DNA from: Nitrospiria bacterium
GTDB taxonomy: Bacteria; Nitrospirota; Nitrospiria; SBBL01; JAADHI01
Direction: 5' to 3'
DNA: 37,655 nucleotides
Assembly: GCA_945787655.1 (NCBI GenBank)
Contig: CALZIJ010000028.1
Location: 1-37,655, forward strand
Positions within the stretch are counted from its first letter, which is position 1. Each line of letters opens with the position of its first letter. The translations under genes were made by a program, and so were the position numbers. Below are positions 1 through 8,404 of the stretch, piece by piece. The notes beneath the pieces were generated by a model that had not been told where the DNA came from, ran no database searches, and saw nothing but the letters and a program-made list of their open reading frames with translations.

Positions 1-1
1 C

Positions 2-118
2 TCGGAGATGCTCAAAAATGTAGCGCAAGCCAATCGCAAAAATAGGTACCCCTCTGGAAGCGGCTGCGCCTAACGCCTGCTTGTATTCCTGCAGATGGAT
101 TTCATCTCCGTAGAGACC
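2..118 (-). other. Unassigned open frame at the window edge, probably foreign to the adjoining rnc
   Basis: The minus strand is open without a stop from base 118 to the window edge (39 codons), and it is the only one of the frames I checked that stays open here. The translated segment has protein-like composition, with a stretch reading RGVPIFAIGLRYIFEHL, but I do not recognise the family. It abuts, in opposite orientation, the point where the RNase III frame loses its N-terminal part near base 119-120. It may be a piece of another gene joined by a contig chimera or a genuine rearrangement. Chance openness over 39 codons is possible. Confidence 0.3.
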
Positions 119-119
119 G

Positions 120-737
120 TATATCAACGAAATCAAGAAAACAGATCGGAAGGACAACGAGCGGCTCGAGTTTCTGGGCGACGCCGTCCTCGACCTGATC
201 GTCTGTCATGCCTTAATGGATCGATTCCCCAAACTCCCCGAAGGGGATCTTTCTAAAATGAAGGCCAAGATTGTCAGTGAAAAAACGCTGGCTGCTGTTG
301 CCCGGGATATCAATCTTGGGCAGTACCTTTATTTGGGCAAAGGAGAGACGATGACTGCCGGCCAGGAAAAACCGTCCTTGCTTTCAGATGCGATGGAAGC
401 CCTGATCGCGGCGGTTTATCTGGATAGCGGGGGTCAGGGAACAGACACGGTACGGCAAGTGATATTACGGTTATTTAAAATGCCTTTAAGTGTCTTGCGC
501 TCGGGAGCAGTGCATTTCGATTATAAAACGGCGCTTCAGGAATATTCTCAACAAGCGTTTGGCGTATTACCTGTTTACGACGTGGTTGGGGAAAGCGGCC
601 CTGATCATTCTAAGTATTTTGAGATCACCGTCTGTATTAATGGGAAAATTGCAGGGGTCGGCATCGGAAAAAGTAAAAAATCCGCTGAACAAAAATCCGC
701 ACAAGAAGCCCTTTCGGCCCTTCAAAAAAAGACCTGA
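120..737 (+). pseudogene. rnc: Ribonuclease III, N-terminal end missing
   Basis: RNase III cuts double-stranded RNA during rRNA and mRNA processing. The frame can be followed upstream of the first ATG (216) to about base 120. It contains the signature NERLEFLGDAVLD (156-194), which carries the first catalytic acidic residues, then the second acidic cluster SDAMEALIAAVYLD. A C-terminal double-stranded RNA-binding domain has the typical ending GIGKSKKSAEQKSAQEAL. About 25-35 N-terminal residues and the start codon are missing. In frame, a TAG lies at 111-113, and upstream sequence has no RNase III character. This is therefore either an edge or assembly break or a truly truncated gene. It converges on nrdR with only 16 bases between stops. 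Confidence 0.85.
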
Positions 738-753
738 ACATCTAAAAAATCGT

Positions 754-1251
754 TTACGAGGAAGAAAGGCCCGGATGTTTTTCCGGCGCGGTTTGGCCTG
801 AATCGTCCAGCAGGGTTTTCAGTTCGGACATAAACTGGTTTACATCCTTAAATTCCCGATAAACGGAGGCAAATCGCACGTAGGCCACCTGATCCAGGGC
901 GTGAAGTTGGCGCATGACCTCTTCCCCGACAATGTGGCTTTCAATCTCATTGACGCCCCTTTCCTGGATTGCCTTTTCAATGCGTGTGGCCACAGACTCC
1001 AGTTGATCCACACTCACCGGTCTTTTTTCACAGGCTTTTTTTAAGCCCGACAGAATTTTATGACGATCAAAGGGTTCCCGACGCCCGTCCTTTTTAACCA
1101 GCATGGGGAGGTTTTCTTCGATCCGTTCATAGGTTGTGTAGCGGCGCTGGCATTGGAGGCATTCGCGGCGCCGTCGAATCACTTCACCTTCTTTGCTCAG
1201 GCGAGAATCCACAACCTTATCTTCAAGACTACTGCAATAAGGGCATTGCAA
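754..1251 (-). CDS. nrdR: Transcriptional repressor NrdR
   Basis: NrdR is the ATP/dATP-sensing zinc-ribbon repressor of ribonucleotide reductase genes. The 165 residues open with CPYC (residues 3-6) and continue with [14 protein letters not shown], giving the four zinc cysteines. An ATP-cone domain follows from about residue 48 ([19 protein letters not shown]) to about 138. Length is slightly above the usual ~150 because of a variable tail. The start is a TTG at 1251; the residue after it leads directly into the zinc ribbon, and AGGAAA lies upstream. It is the last gene of rpiB-glyA-nrdR, 16 bases after glyA, an arrangement that places it with one-carbon and nucleotide metabolism. Confidence 0.95.
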   Translation of the reverse strand: MQCPYCSSLEDKVVDSRLSKEGEVIRRRRECLQCQRRYTTYERIEENLPMLVKKDGRREPFDRHKILSGLKKACEKRPVSVDQLESVATRIEKAIQERGVNEIESHIVGEEVMRQLHALDQVAYVRFASVYREFKDVNQFMSELKTLLDDSGQTAPEKHPGLSSS

Positions 1252-1267
1252 GTTAACTTTTCCTAAT

Positions 1268-2512
1268 CTATCTTGTAAAAGGGAAGCGTGTACAGAGGGC
1301 TTCAGCTTGAGTCTGAACCTGTCTTAACGTATTTTCGTCTTCCCGGTTTTTGAGGACGGTATCAATGAGATCCGCGATTTCAGCCATTTCGTGTTCTTTC
1401 ATGCCGCGTGTGGTGACGATCGGTGTGCCGAGACGAATGCCGCTGGCATGCACCGGCGGCCGTTGGTCAAAGGGAACCGCATTTTTATTGACGGTGATTC
1501 CAGCCCGGTCCAGCGCTTCGTCGGCTTCTTTCCCCGTGATCCCTTGCTGTGTCAGATCGACCAGCATCAGGTGTGTATCTGTCCCGCCTGAAACAATTTG
1601 ATATCCACGTGAAATCAAGGCATCAGCCAATGCGGAAGCATTTGAAACAATTTGTTGTTGATATTCCACAAAAGACTCGGACAGTGCTTCTTTAAAGGCG
1701 ACGGCTTTCCCTGCGATGACGTGCATTAAGGGGCCGCCCTGAATACCGGGAAAGACTGACTTGTCGACGCCTTTTGCAAATTCGGCTTTACACAGAATCA
1801 TTCCGCCGCGTGGGCCGCGCAGGGTTTTATGCGTGGTGGTTGTCACGAAGTCTGCGTAGGGAACGGGTGAAGGGTGGACTTTTGCGGCCACCAGGCCCGC
1901 GATGTGTGCCATATCGACCATAAGATAGGCTTTGATGTGATCCGCAATTTCACGAAAGCGTTTGAAATCGAGTGTACGGGAATACGCGGAAGCCCCGACG
2001 ACGATCATCTTTGGCCGTTCTGCTTCCGCTTGTTTGGCGACGATGTCGTAATTGATCCGCCCGGTTTCTTTTTCGACCCCATATGAGACGGCTTCATAAA
2101 GCTGGCCGGAAAAATTAACTTTAAAACCGTGGGTGAGATGGCCGCCATGGGCCAGACTCATACCCATGATTTTGTCTCCCGGTTTCAAGACCGAGAAATA
2201 AACGCCCATATTGGCTTGTGATCCGGAATGGGGCTGCACATTCACGTGGTCTGCGCCAAAGATTGCCTTGGCCCGTTCAATGGCGAGATTTTCAGCAACA
2301 TCAACATATTCACAGCCACCGTAATATCTTTTCCCAGGGTAGCCTTCTGCGTATTTATTGGTAAAAACTGACCCTTGCGCCTCCTGAACCGCGCGGCTCA
2401 CCACATTTTCCGAAGCGATTAAAACAATTTTTTTGTTTTCCCGTTCAATTTCCTGGGCAATAGCGGTCTCAACGGCAGGATCGTATGTTTTTAATGGTGT
2501 CCCTTTTTCCAA
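1268..2512 (-). CDS. glyA: Serine hydroxymethyltransferase
   Basis: This cytosolic PLP enzyme interconverts serine plus tetrahydrofolate with glycine plus methylene-tetrahydrofolate. The 414 residues match the usual bacterial length. Visible landmarks are the N-terminal [12 protein letters not shown], the conserved [13 protein letters not shown] substrate region, [11 protein letters not shown], and the PLP-lysine motif [14 protein letters not shown] with the Schiff-base lysine at residue 229. The start is a TTG at 2512 preceded by AGAGGA; there is no better upstream ATG. It lies 11 bases downstream of rpiB and 16 upstream of nrdR, so the three are almost certainly co-transcribed. Confidence 0.97.
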   Translation of the reverse strand: MEKGTPLKTYDPAVETAIAQEIERENKKIVLIASENVVSRAVQEAQGSVFTNKYAEGYPGKRYYGGCEYVDVAENLAIERAKAIFGADHVNVQPHSGSQANMGVYFSVLKPGDKIMGMSLAHGGHLTHGFKVNFSGQLYEAVSYGVEKETGRINYDIVAKQAEAERPKMIVVGASAYSRTLDFKRFREIADHIKAYLMVDMAHIAGLVAAKVHPSPVPYADFVTTTTHKTLRGPRGGMILCKAEFAKGVDKSVFPGIQGGPLMHVIAGKAVAFKEALSESFVEYQQQIVSNASALADALISRGYQIVSGGTDTHLMLVDLTQQGITGKEADEALDRAGITVNKNAVPFDQRPPVHASGIRLGTPIVTTRGMKEHEMAEIADLIDTVLKNREDENTLRQVQTQAEALCTRFPFTR

Positions 2513-2523
2513 TGGTTTTTCCT

Positions 2524-3018
2524 CTACGGTGAAATGGGTGATTTTTCTACTTGTTTTGAAAGGGGTTTTCCCCGGGTTGTTTCCTGTTCAATGGCAGTGA
2601 TCTTATCCAGACGTCTCTGGTGGCGGCCGCCATCGAAGGGGGTCTCCAGCCAGGTTTTGAGGATGGAAAGCGCTACGGCATGATCCAAAATCCGGCCGCC
2701 TAATACGAGGATGTTGGCATCATTGTGACGACGGCTGGCCTCTGCCGTTTCGATATTATGACAGAGTGCGGCCCGAACCCCTGGATATTTATTGGCTGCG
2801 ATCGACATTCCAACGCCTGTTCCACAAATCAGTATTCCTCTTTCAAGCGCCCCTTTGGAAACCAGGGAAGCGACCTTGAGTGCATAATCAGGGTAATCGA
2901 CTGAGTCATTCCCGTTTGTTCCGAGATCGTTGTATGCGATCTGATTTTCGGAAAGATATGCGAGAATATGGTTCTTTAAATCGTACCCGGCGTGATCTGA
3001 GGCAACCGAAATTTTCAT
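2524..3018 (-). CDS. rpiB: Ribose-5-phosphate isomerase B
   Basis: RpiB interconverts ribose-5-phosphate and ribulose-5-phosphate in the pentose phosphate pathway. The protein starts with the family hallmark [16 protein letters not shown] and contains the catalytic cysteine segment [20 protein letters not shown] followed by [16 protein letters not shown] is also typical. At 164 residues it is a little longer than usual because of a polar tail after residue ~148. ATG start at 3018 with AGGAAA upstream. It is the first gene of the rpiB-glyA-nrdR operon, and a promoter can be seen directly upstream. Confidence 0.96.
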   Translation of the reverse strand: MKISVASDHAGYDLKNHILAYLSENQIAYNDLGTNGNDSVDYPDYALKVASLVSKGALERGILICGTGVGMSIAANKYPGVRAALCHNIETAEASRRHNDANILVLGGRILDHAVALSILKTWLETPFDGGRHQRRLDKITAIEQETTRGKPLSKQVEKSPISP

Positions 3019-3035
3019 AGTGTTTCCTGACGGCG

Positions 3036-3065
3036 ATGTTAGCGAATTGTCCTTGGGAGTGTCAA
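3036..3065 (-). promoter_or_regulatory. Sigma70-type promoter for rpiB-glyA-nrdR
   Basis: Read on the minus strand, TTGACA (3065-3060) is followed after 18 bases by TAACAT (3041-3036), about 18 bases before the rpiB ATG. The -35 is perfect and the -10 matches 4 of 6. Position and orientation fit a single promoter for the three-gene operon. Confidence 0.6.
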
Positions 3066-3268
3066 GAACATTTGAATCTTTTAAGCTTATGGCTTGAGTT
3101 TATAGCGGATGTGACGAGTGAAAAATATTGATGATGTATATTCTATGATGAAGAATATCTTGTAAAGAAACGGGCGTTATTTTATTTTAAGACCAAACAC
3201 CTCTTGCGGATTGACAAGAGGGTGTCGTATTGAATCTTGTTTTAAATCCAATGGAGACTCGAATATCC

Positions 3269-3745
3269 ATGATTCAACAAATAGACCACATCAATATCGT
3301 TGTCCGTGATTTGAATGCGATGATTGATTTTTACGAAAAAAACCTCGGCTTCAGGCTTTCAAAGCAGGTTGAAATCAGCGGAGACTGGATTGAGGATGTC
3401 GTGCATTTAAAGGATGTGAAAGCCAAAGTTGTTTATCTCGAACTCCCCGAAGGGCCTCGCATCGAGTTGATCCACTATCTCGCTCCAGAGGGCATGTTTC
3501 CCGATGGTTTGAATATCCCGAACACTTATGGATTACGCCACATTGCATTTCGCGTCACGAACATCGACATGTGGGTGGAACAACTTCAAAACAAGGGTGT
3601 GGTATTTTTCGGAAATATTCAGGCTGTACCGGGAAGTCAGGTGAAGTACGCAGGGGGCGTTAAAAAACGCCTGATTTATTTTTATGACCCTGAAGGAAAT
3701 ATCCTGGAGTTATGTGAATATTCAAAGAAAAGTACCGGGGCATGA
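3269..3745 (+). CDS. VOC-fold (glyoxalase/dioxygenase superfamily) protein
   Basis: This is a small metal-binding vicinal oxygen chelate protein of unknown substrate. The two paired beta-alpha-beta-beta-beta modules are visible: IDHINIVVRDLNAMIDFYEKNLGF in the first half, and LRHIAFRVTNIDMWVEQLQ plus YFYDPEGNILELCEY in the second. The likely metal ligands are H7, E66, H91 and E147, counted from the ATG at 3269, so it is probably an enzyme of the glyoxalase I or methylmalonyl-CoA epimerase-like branch. A TTG at 3230 would add 13 residues and has a moderate AGAGGG upstream. I prefer 3269 because family members begin just before the first beta strand. No operon partner is evident apart from a tiny overlapping frame. 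Confidence 0.75.
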   Translation: MIQQIDHINIVVRDLNAMIDFYEKNLGFRLSKQVEISGDWIEDVVHLKDVKAKVVYLELPEGPRIELIHYLAPEGMFPDGLNIPNTYGLRHIAFRVTNIDMWVEQLQNKGVVFFGNIQAVPGSQVKYAGGVKKRLIYFYDPEGNILELCEYSKKSTGA

Positions 3746-3837
3746 GCCAGAGCCTGACAGTATTTGAAGAGGCCGTAAACCGCCTGGTGAAACTGATTCC
3801 GGATTTTTTTAGCCGCTTGTCTCAGTCTGTGTCTTGA
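3742..3837 (+). CDS. Possible 31-residue peptide or gene remnant overlapping the VOC gene stop
   Basis: An ATG at 3742 overlaps the stop of the VOC gene as ATGA and opens a 31-codon frame with amphipathic composition, including FEEAVNRLVKLIPDFFSRL. It could be a coupled micro-protein, the stump of a lost downstream gene, or chance. No family is recognised. Confidence 0.2.
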   Translation: MSQSLTVFEEAVNRLVKLIPDFFSRLSQSVS

Positions 3838-3906
3838 ACCCCGGGAGAATCACTGTTTAGAAAAATGCAGCAGTAAGCGATGGCGTGACAGAAAGAGCAG
3901 GCGCTT

Positions 3907-6900
3907 TCAAGGGTTTGGCAGGCACTTCCCTTTGGGTAGAAAGGACTTGCATTCTTCCGGGCTGAGAGACCGGGTTACCCGATTGCGTGCCAAGGCCAAA
4001 AGGGTTTTTAAATCCAGTGTGACGTTTTGGACCGTTTTATCCGTGCTTGAGGTTACGAGATATTGGCTGTCCGGGCTGAAGGCAAGGTCGAGTATTTCTC
4101 CGGAGTGTGCTTTTATTTCAAATTGTTTGGCGCCTGTCTTGGCATCCCATAAAATAGCTGTTTTGTCCCGGCTGCTTGTCCCGATATATTTTCCATCCGG
4201 ACTAAAAGCGACCCCTGTGACAACGTGACGGTGACCCGTCAGCGTCAGAATGTTGTTCCCTGTTTTGGCATCCCAGATTTTTGCCGTTTTGTCCCAACTG
4301 GCCGTCGCCAGCCTTTTGTTATCTGGACTAAAGACCGCCGCTTTAACCCCGCCGGTGTGTCCTTTCAATGTGCGAATGACGGTTCCTGTTTTAGCATCCC
4401 AGATATTGACCGTTTTATCTCCGCTGGCCGTCGCAAGAAATAAACCGTCCGGGCTGTAGGAGAGCCCGTGGATTTCCTGCGTGTGCGCACTCAAGGTTTT
4501 GAGCTTTTTGCCAGAAGCCGCATCCCAAATTAAGGCATTATTATCCCAGCCAGCGGTTGCAATGTGCTTTCCGTCTGGATGAAAATCAATGCCCGTGATT
4601 TCGCTTTGATGTCCTTTCAAGGTGGTGATGGTCTTCCCCGTTTTGCTGTCCCAGATCCGGGCTGTTTTATCCGCACTGGATGAGGCGAGTCGGGTTCCTT
4701 TTAAATCGTAAGTGACATCGGTCACTGCTTTGGTATGTCCTTTGAGCGTCAGTCGGGGACTCCCGGAATTGATGTTCCAAAGCTTGAGGGTTTTATCGGC
4801 GCTGGCGCTGGCTATTTCCTGACCCTTGGGTTGGAAAGTCACTCCGGTAATTTTGTCCCTATGACCAAGAAGGACAGGAAAGGCCTCTCCGGATGCCACG
4901 GCCCAGATTTTCAAGGTTTTATCCCAACCGGCTGTGACAAGCTGCTGTCCATCTGGCGTAAAGGCCACATCGGTGAGTCCGCCGGTGTGGCCTTTCAGTG
5001 TTGCGATGGCTTCTCCGGACGCCACATCCCAGACTTTCGCCATTTTATCCCAGCCGGCCGTGGCGACAAATTCCCCATCTGAACGATAGGCAATGCCTCG
5101 AATACCTTTTGTATGTCCCTTAAAGGTTTGAATCACTTCCCCATTTTCGACATCCCAGATTTTCGCGCTTTGGTCGTTGCTGGCGGTTGCGATGTATTTC
5201 CCATCGGGACTAAAGCTCAGGTCCGTCACTTCACTGGCATGTCCAGAAAGTGTTCGCAGAGGCTTCCCGGATTTTATATCCCAAATTTTAATGGTACTGT
5301 CTGCACTGGATGATGCCAGCCGGTCTCCGGTTTTATTAAACGACAAAGCAACGACGGGTTTAATGTGGTCTCGAAAGGTGTGGAGGGTTTTTCCGGTCTT
5401 TACATCCCAAATTCTGATATCGCTGTCTTCACCTCCTGTCGCGGCCTGCTCTCCTGAAGGGTGAAAAGCAACAGAGCGGACATTCCCTGTATGCCCTTTG
5501 AAGGTTTGTAGCAGTGCGCGTTTTGGGATGTCCCAGATTTTTGCAGTACCATCTCCGCTGCCGGTTGCTATTTTATTCCCGTCAGAACTGAAATCGAGGT
5601 CAATGATCTCACGCGTATGTCCTTTTAGAGCAGCGATCTCCTTGCCATTGGAGGCATTCCATAATTTTACGGTTTTATCCCAGCTGCCTGAGGCCATTAG
5701 TTTCCCGTCGGGGCTAAAAGAGACTGTGGTCACAAAATTCTGATGATTGTCTAAGGTGAGCCGAAGGTGAGAATGCTGTAAGGCCTGATGCAGAGATTCA
5801 ATGCTTTCAAATGGAATATTTCCCTGATCTGCAACCGCAATGGCTTGCAAGGCCAGCAACACGCTTTTTTCCGGGTCGGTCTTTAAGAGGTCATTTGCTG
5901 CAATGGCCAATTTTCTGGATGCTGCGATTTTTTCTTCAGCCTCTGCGCGGTTTTCCTGTTCTATCGCCCGTTTGCGTTCTTGTTCCGCGATGATCGTCGC
6001 CGCGGTCGCCTGCTCTGTTTTTTCTGCGGCAAGCTGGGTGGCTTCAGCCTCTTTTTCCTGGGCAGCGAGTGTCTCCTTTAAACGGGTTTCGGCCAATAGT
6101 GTTTGTTCTTCGGCTTCCTTTTGAGCGCGCATGGCTTGATCACGCTGATCCCAGGCATATATTCCGAATCCGGCGGCGAGGACAAAAACAGCAGCAAGGG
6201 AGACCGAGAGCCGCCTGAAACGCTGTGCGATTTGCGCCTGCTCCTCCGCCCGCTGTTTCTGCTCCAGCATCATTTTTTGATCGGCCAGGCGTTTATATTC
6301 GCGGGCCTTGTTGCCAATCCATCCCACGAGAAATTCACTCGCGATTTCGTAGTAGTAGACTTCTCTGCGCCTTTCCTTTCGAATGAGCTTTGCCTTGTAT
6401 TCCAGATCCTGGAGGGTCTCCGTCAGCAGATCCTGAGGAATTTTATCTTCGCGGGTGACACGGCCGATGAGGTCTTCTCCATTCACGACATTCCGGGTGC
6501 CGACCGAGGTGACCATGCGGCTTAAAAGAGCGATCGCGGGCTCCTGCCGGTCCGAATCCAGTGACTGAATGGCGTGTTCGAGGTATTGCTCAAGAATCCC
6601 TTTGACGCCCCCGCTGGACTCAAAATGCGAAACCAGGGTGTCTTCCTCAATGCCGGAATCAAAGAGGCTTTTACAAATAATTTGTACTTCCGTCAGGCGG
6701 ATATCACTGCCGGCACTCAATCTTTCAAATTCAGAGCGGATGCGGGCAGCCAGCTCGTTTTTGAGTTCGGGGTGGAACTGGCCAGGATATTTTTTAAAGG
6801 GGCCCCGAACCACTTCTTCCACCTGGCTGCTATTGAGTTTGGTCAAACGCAGGTAGCGGTCTGGCAGGTTGGGGCAGCGTTCAAAAAAAGGCGCAAGTTT

Positions 6901-7494
6901 CGCGAGGTAATCTTCACGGAGCGTGATCAATGTTTTGACCGTAATCATGGGGGCATTGATGAGGTCTGTGATCGCGGTCATGATGTCATGCTGGGTTGCT
7001 TTCAGGGATTCTACTGTTTGGTTTTCAGTCGCTTCTTCGAAAAGGGTGACCCATTCTTCAAATTGATCAAAAATCAGGAGCGGATGGACCTCGCCAGCGT
7101 GATCCCGGACCTTTTTGATAAAGCGGTCCACAGATAAAACACATTGCCGCTGTGTTTCATCTGTGGCAAAAATTGAAGGCAGGAAGGGTGGGTCTCCTTC
7201 GACCTCCTTTGAAATCCGATCAATGATGAATTCACTGCCCTGAACGGGTTGAACACGAATCCGTTCAGGTTGGAACCCTTCGTCAATGGCAAGCGGAATC
7301 AGCCCTGAATTCACGAGTGAAGATTTGCCTGTTCCTGAGTCGGCGTAAAGTAGCATGCCGCGGGAAAGCGTGATGTTTCGGATCAGACTCCTTTTTTCGG
7401 CTTCCCTCGCGAAAAAGACGTGGCGGTTAGTATAACTGAAGGGGAAAATTCCCGGAAAAGGATTTTCAGGCAATTGTTTTTTTTCGCGACTCAT
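3907..7494 (-). CDS. nSTAND NTPase with transmembrane segment, coiled coil and 14 WD40 repeats
   Basis: This 1195-residue protein is a STAND-type signalling NTPase. The order is: N-terminal FPGIFPFSYTNRHVFFAREAE (nSTAND1-like), Walker A ADSGTGKSS at 51-59 (first glycine replaced by alanine), Walker B LLIFDQFEEW at 139-148, a helical C-terminal NTPase portion to ~400, one predicted membrane helix at ~430-448, an alanine/glutamate-rich coiled coil to ~530, and a DPEKSVLLALQAIA helix. Then come 14 WD40 blades from residue 584 to ~1171, each exactly 42 residues, enough for two seven-blade propellers. The last blade lacks its WD. The start overlaps the SIR2 gene stop as ATGA, implying translational coupling. 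In known systems STAND proteins sense a ligand through the repeat region and oligomerise to activate an effector. Here the effector is probably the SIR2 partner (inference). Confidence 0.9.
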   Translation of the reverse strand: MSREKKQLPENPFPGIFPFSYTNRHVFFAREAEKRSLIRNITLSRGMLLYADSGTGKSSLVNSGLIPLAIDEGFQPERIRVQPVQGSEFIIDRISKEVEGDPPFLPSIFATDETQRQCVLSVDRFIKKVRDHAGEVHPLLIFDQFEEWVTLFEEATENQTVESLKATQHDIMTAITDLINAPMITVKTLITLREDYLAKLAPFFERCPNLPDRYLRLTKLNSSQVEEVVRGPFKKYPGQFHPELKNELAARIRSEFERLSAGSDIRLTEVQIICKSLFDSGIEEDTLVSHFESSGGVKGILEQYLEHAIQSLDSDRQEPAIALLSRMVTSVGTRNVVNGEDLIGRVTREDKIPQDLLTETLQDLEYKAKLIRKERRREVYYYEIASEFLVGWIGNKAREYKRLADQKMMLEQKQRAEEQAQIAQRFRRLSVSLAAVFVLAAGFGIYAWDQRDQAMRAQKEAEEQTLLAETRLKETLAAQEKEAEATQLAAEKTEQATAATIIAEQERKRAIEQENRAEAEEKIAASRKLAIAANDLLKTDPEKSVLLALQAIAVADQGNIPFESIESLHQALQHSHLRLTLDNHQNFVTTVSFSPDGKLMASGSWDKTVKLWNASNGKEIAALKGHTREIIDLDFSSDGNKIATGSGDGTAKIWDIPKRALLQTFKGHTGNVRSVAFHPSGEQAATGGEDSDIRIWDVKTGKTLHTFRDHIKPVVALSFNKTGDRLASSSADSTIKIWDIKSGKPLRTLSGHASEVTDLSFSPDGKYIATASNDQSAKIWDVENGEVIQTFKGHTKGIRGIAYRSDGEFVATAGWDKMAKVWDVASGEAIATLKGHTGGLTDVAFTPDGQQLVTAGWDKTLKIWAVASGEAFPVLLGHRDKITGVTFQPKGQEIASASADKTLKLWNINSGSPRLTLKGHTKAVTDVTYDLKGTRLASSSADKTARIWDSKTGKTITTLKGHQSEITGIDFHPDGKHIATAGWDNNALIWDAASGKKLKTLSAHTQEIHGLSYSPDGLFLATASGDKTVNIWDAKTGTVIRTLKGHTGGVKAAVFSPDNKRLATASWDKTAKIWDAKTGNNILTLTGHRHVVTGVAFSPDGKYIGTSSRDKTAILWDAKTGAKQFEIKAHSGEILDLAFSPDSQYLVTSSTDKTVQNVTLDLKTLLALARNRVTRSLSPEECKSFLPKGKCLPNP

Positions 7495-8390
7495 GGCGTA
7501 AATGTTTTTCCCATTATTTCTTTATAAAGCTGGGGCACAAAAGTCCAGAGGTTTTCTGTGACAAAAGCGATAAGCGCGCTTTTTTCCTGCCAGACTTTTT
7601 GAATCAACGGGTCGGGGTGGTTATCGACAGAATAGGAAAGCGGAAAATTTGCCGGATCAACGCGCCAGCGCAATGTTCTGAAAAGCAGGCGGAGATTGTA
7701 ATCTCGTAGGCTGTAACCAAAAAAAAGGGTCGGCCATTTTTGCATCCGGTAGCGGACGGTCTGGGGTACGGGATGCACGGCATCCTTGTCCGACATCCGC
7801 TGAACAAAGGTAATATAGTCTTCATCCGTAATGACGATGGATTCCCGTTTTTGTAAATCCCCATGCATTTTAAACAAGAGCGGGTTTTCGGGTGTCGGGT
7901 CGTCGATCATGTCTGGCGTGCGCTCGGAGGAATCCGGATTGTAGATAAAATGTTCCGGTTCCTTGTCACAGTTTACAAGGGCTTTTTCCAGCAGCCGGTC
8001 GTAGTTGGTGGTCACGAAAATCTTGAAGGGCATTTCTGCCAGCATTCTTAAAACAGGGGAAGGTCTTCTGTTTTTTTTCAGGTGTTCATCCAGAAAATTA
8101 ACAAGCGCATTTCTTCCGAAATTTGTCTCGACGAAAAGGGCGACGCGTTGCAAATCTCTGGGGGATTCCCCTTGAAACTCCTTGTGGGTGACGAAACCAA
8201 ATTCTTCCGAAAGCTGCTGGGCCAGATCCCCGCCCAAAGGCAGCCGGTGTTCTTCGGGATAGTCGTATTCGGAATCGTCCGGCGGCGGGGCATGCACCCC
8301 CGCACCCAGGAACAAGACGCAGTTTCCCTTTTTCAGATAGGCCAATAATTCCCGAAGGGTTTGATTGAGTTCAGAGGTTGAGAGGGTCAT
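7491..8390 (-). CDS. SIR2-like (SIR2_2) domain protein, putative NAD-consuming effector
   Basis: The 299 residues carry the SIR2-type Rossmann signatures: VLFLGAGVHAPP with the GAG at 29-31, FVTTNYDRLLEKAL at 126-139, KMHGDLQ with the catalytic-type histidine at 176, and FFGYSLRDYNLRLLFR at 223-238. This pattern is typical of SIR2_2 proteins found in bacterial conflict systems, which degrade NAD+, and not of protein deacetylases, whose zinc-ribbon cysteines are absent. It sits between the receiver-like gene (14 bases upstream) and the STAND gene (4-base ATGA overlap). There is no strong ribosome binding site, suggesting coupling to the upstream gene. No signal peptide or membrane helix, so cytosolic. 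NADase activity is inferred from family precedent (Thoeris ThsA, Avs5, DSR). Confidence 0.85.
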   Translation of the reverse strand: MTLSTSELNQTLRELLAYLKKGNCVLFLGAGVHAPPPDDSEYDYPEEHRLPLGGDLAQQLSEEFGFVTHKEFQGESPRDLQRVALFVETNFGRNALVNFLDEHLKKNRRPSPVLRMLAEMPFKIFVTTNYDRLLEKALVNCDKEPEHFIYNPDSSERTPDMIDDPTPENPLLFKMHGDLQKRESIVITDEDYITFVQRMSDKDAVHPVPQTVRYRMQKWPTLFFGYSLRDYNLRLLFRTLRWRVDPANFPLSYSVDNHPDPLIQKVWQEKSALIAFVTENLWTFVPQLYKEIMGKTFTP

Positions 8391-8404
8391 GCGTAAGAAA
8401 GATC

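Noticed and set aside
3960-5745. Regular 126-bp periodicity suggesting a CRISPR or satellite array
   Set aside because: The period equals 42 codons and the repeats translate into WD40 blades in an uninterrupted frame, so it is protein repeat structure.
6574-7137. 187-residue plus-strand frame opposite the STAND NTPase domain
   Set aside because: Covers the antisense of the conserved NTPase core and has no recognisable motif.
7491-8390. SIR2 protein as a protein deacetylase (CobB-like)
   Set aside because: No zinc-binding cysteines; the TTNYD and FFGYSLRD motifs and the operon partner point to the SIR2_2 conflict-system branch.
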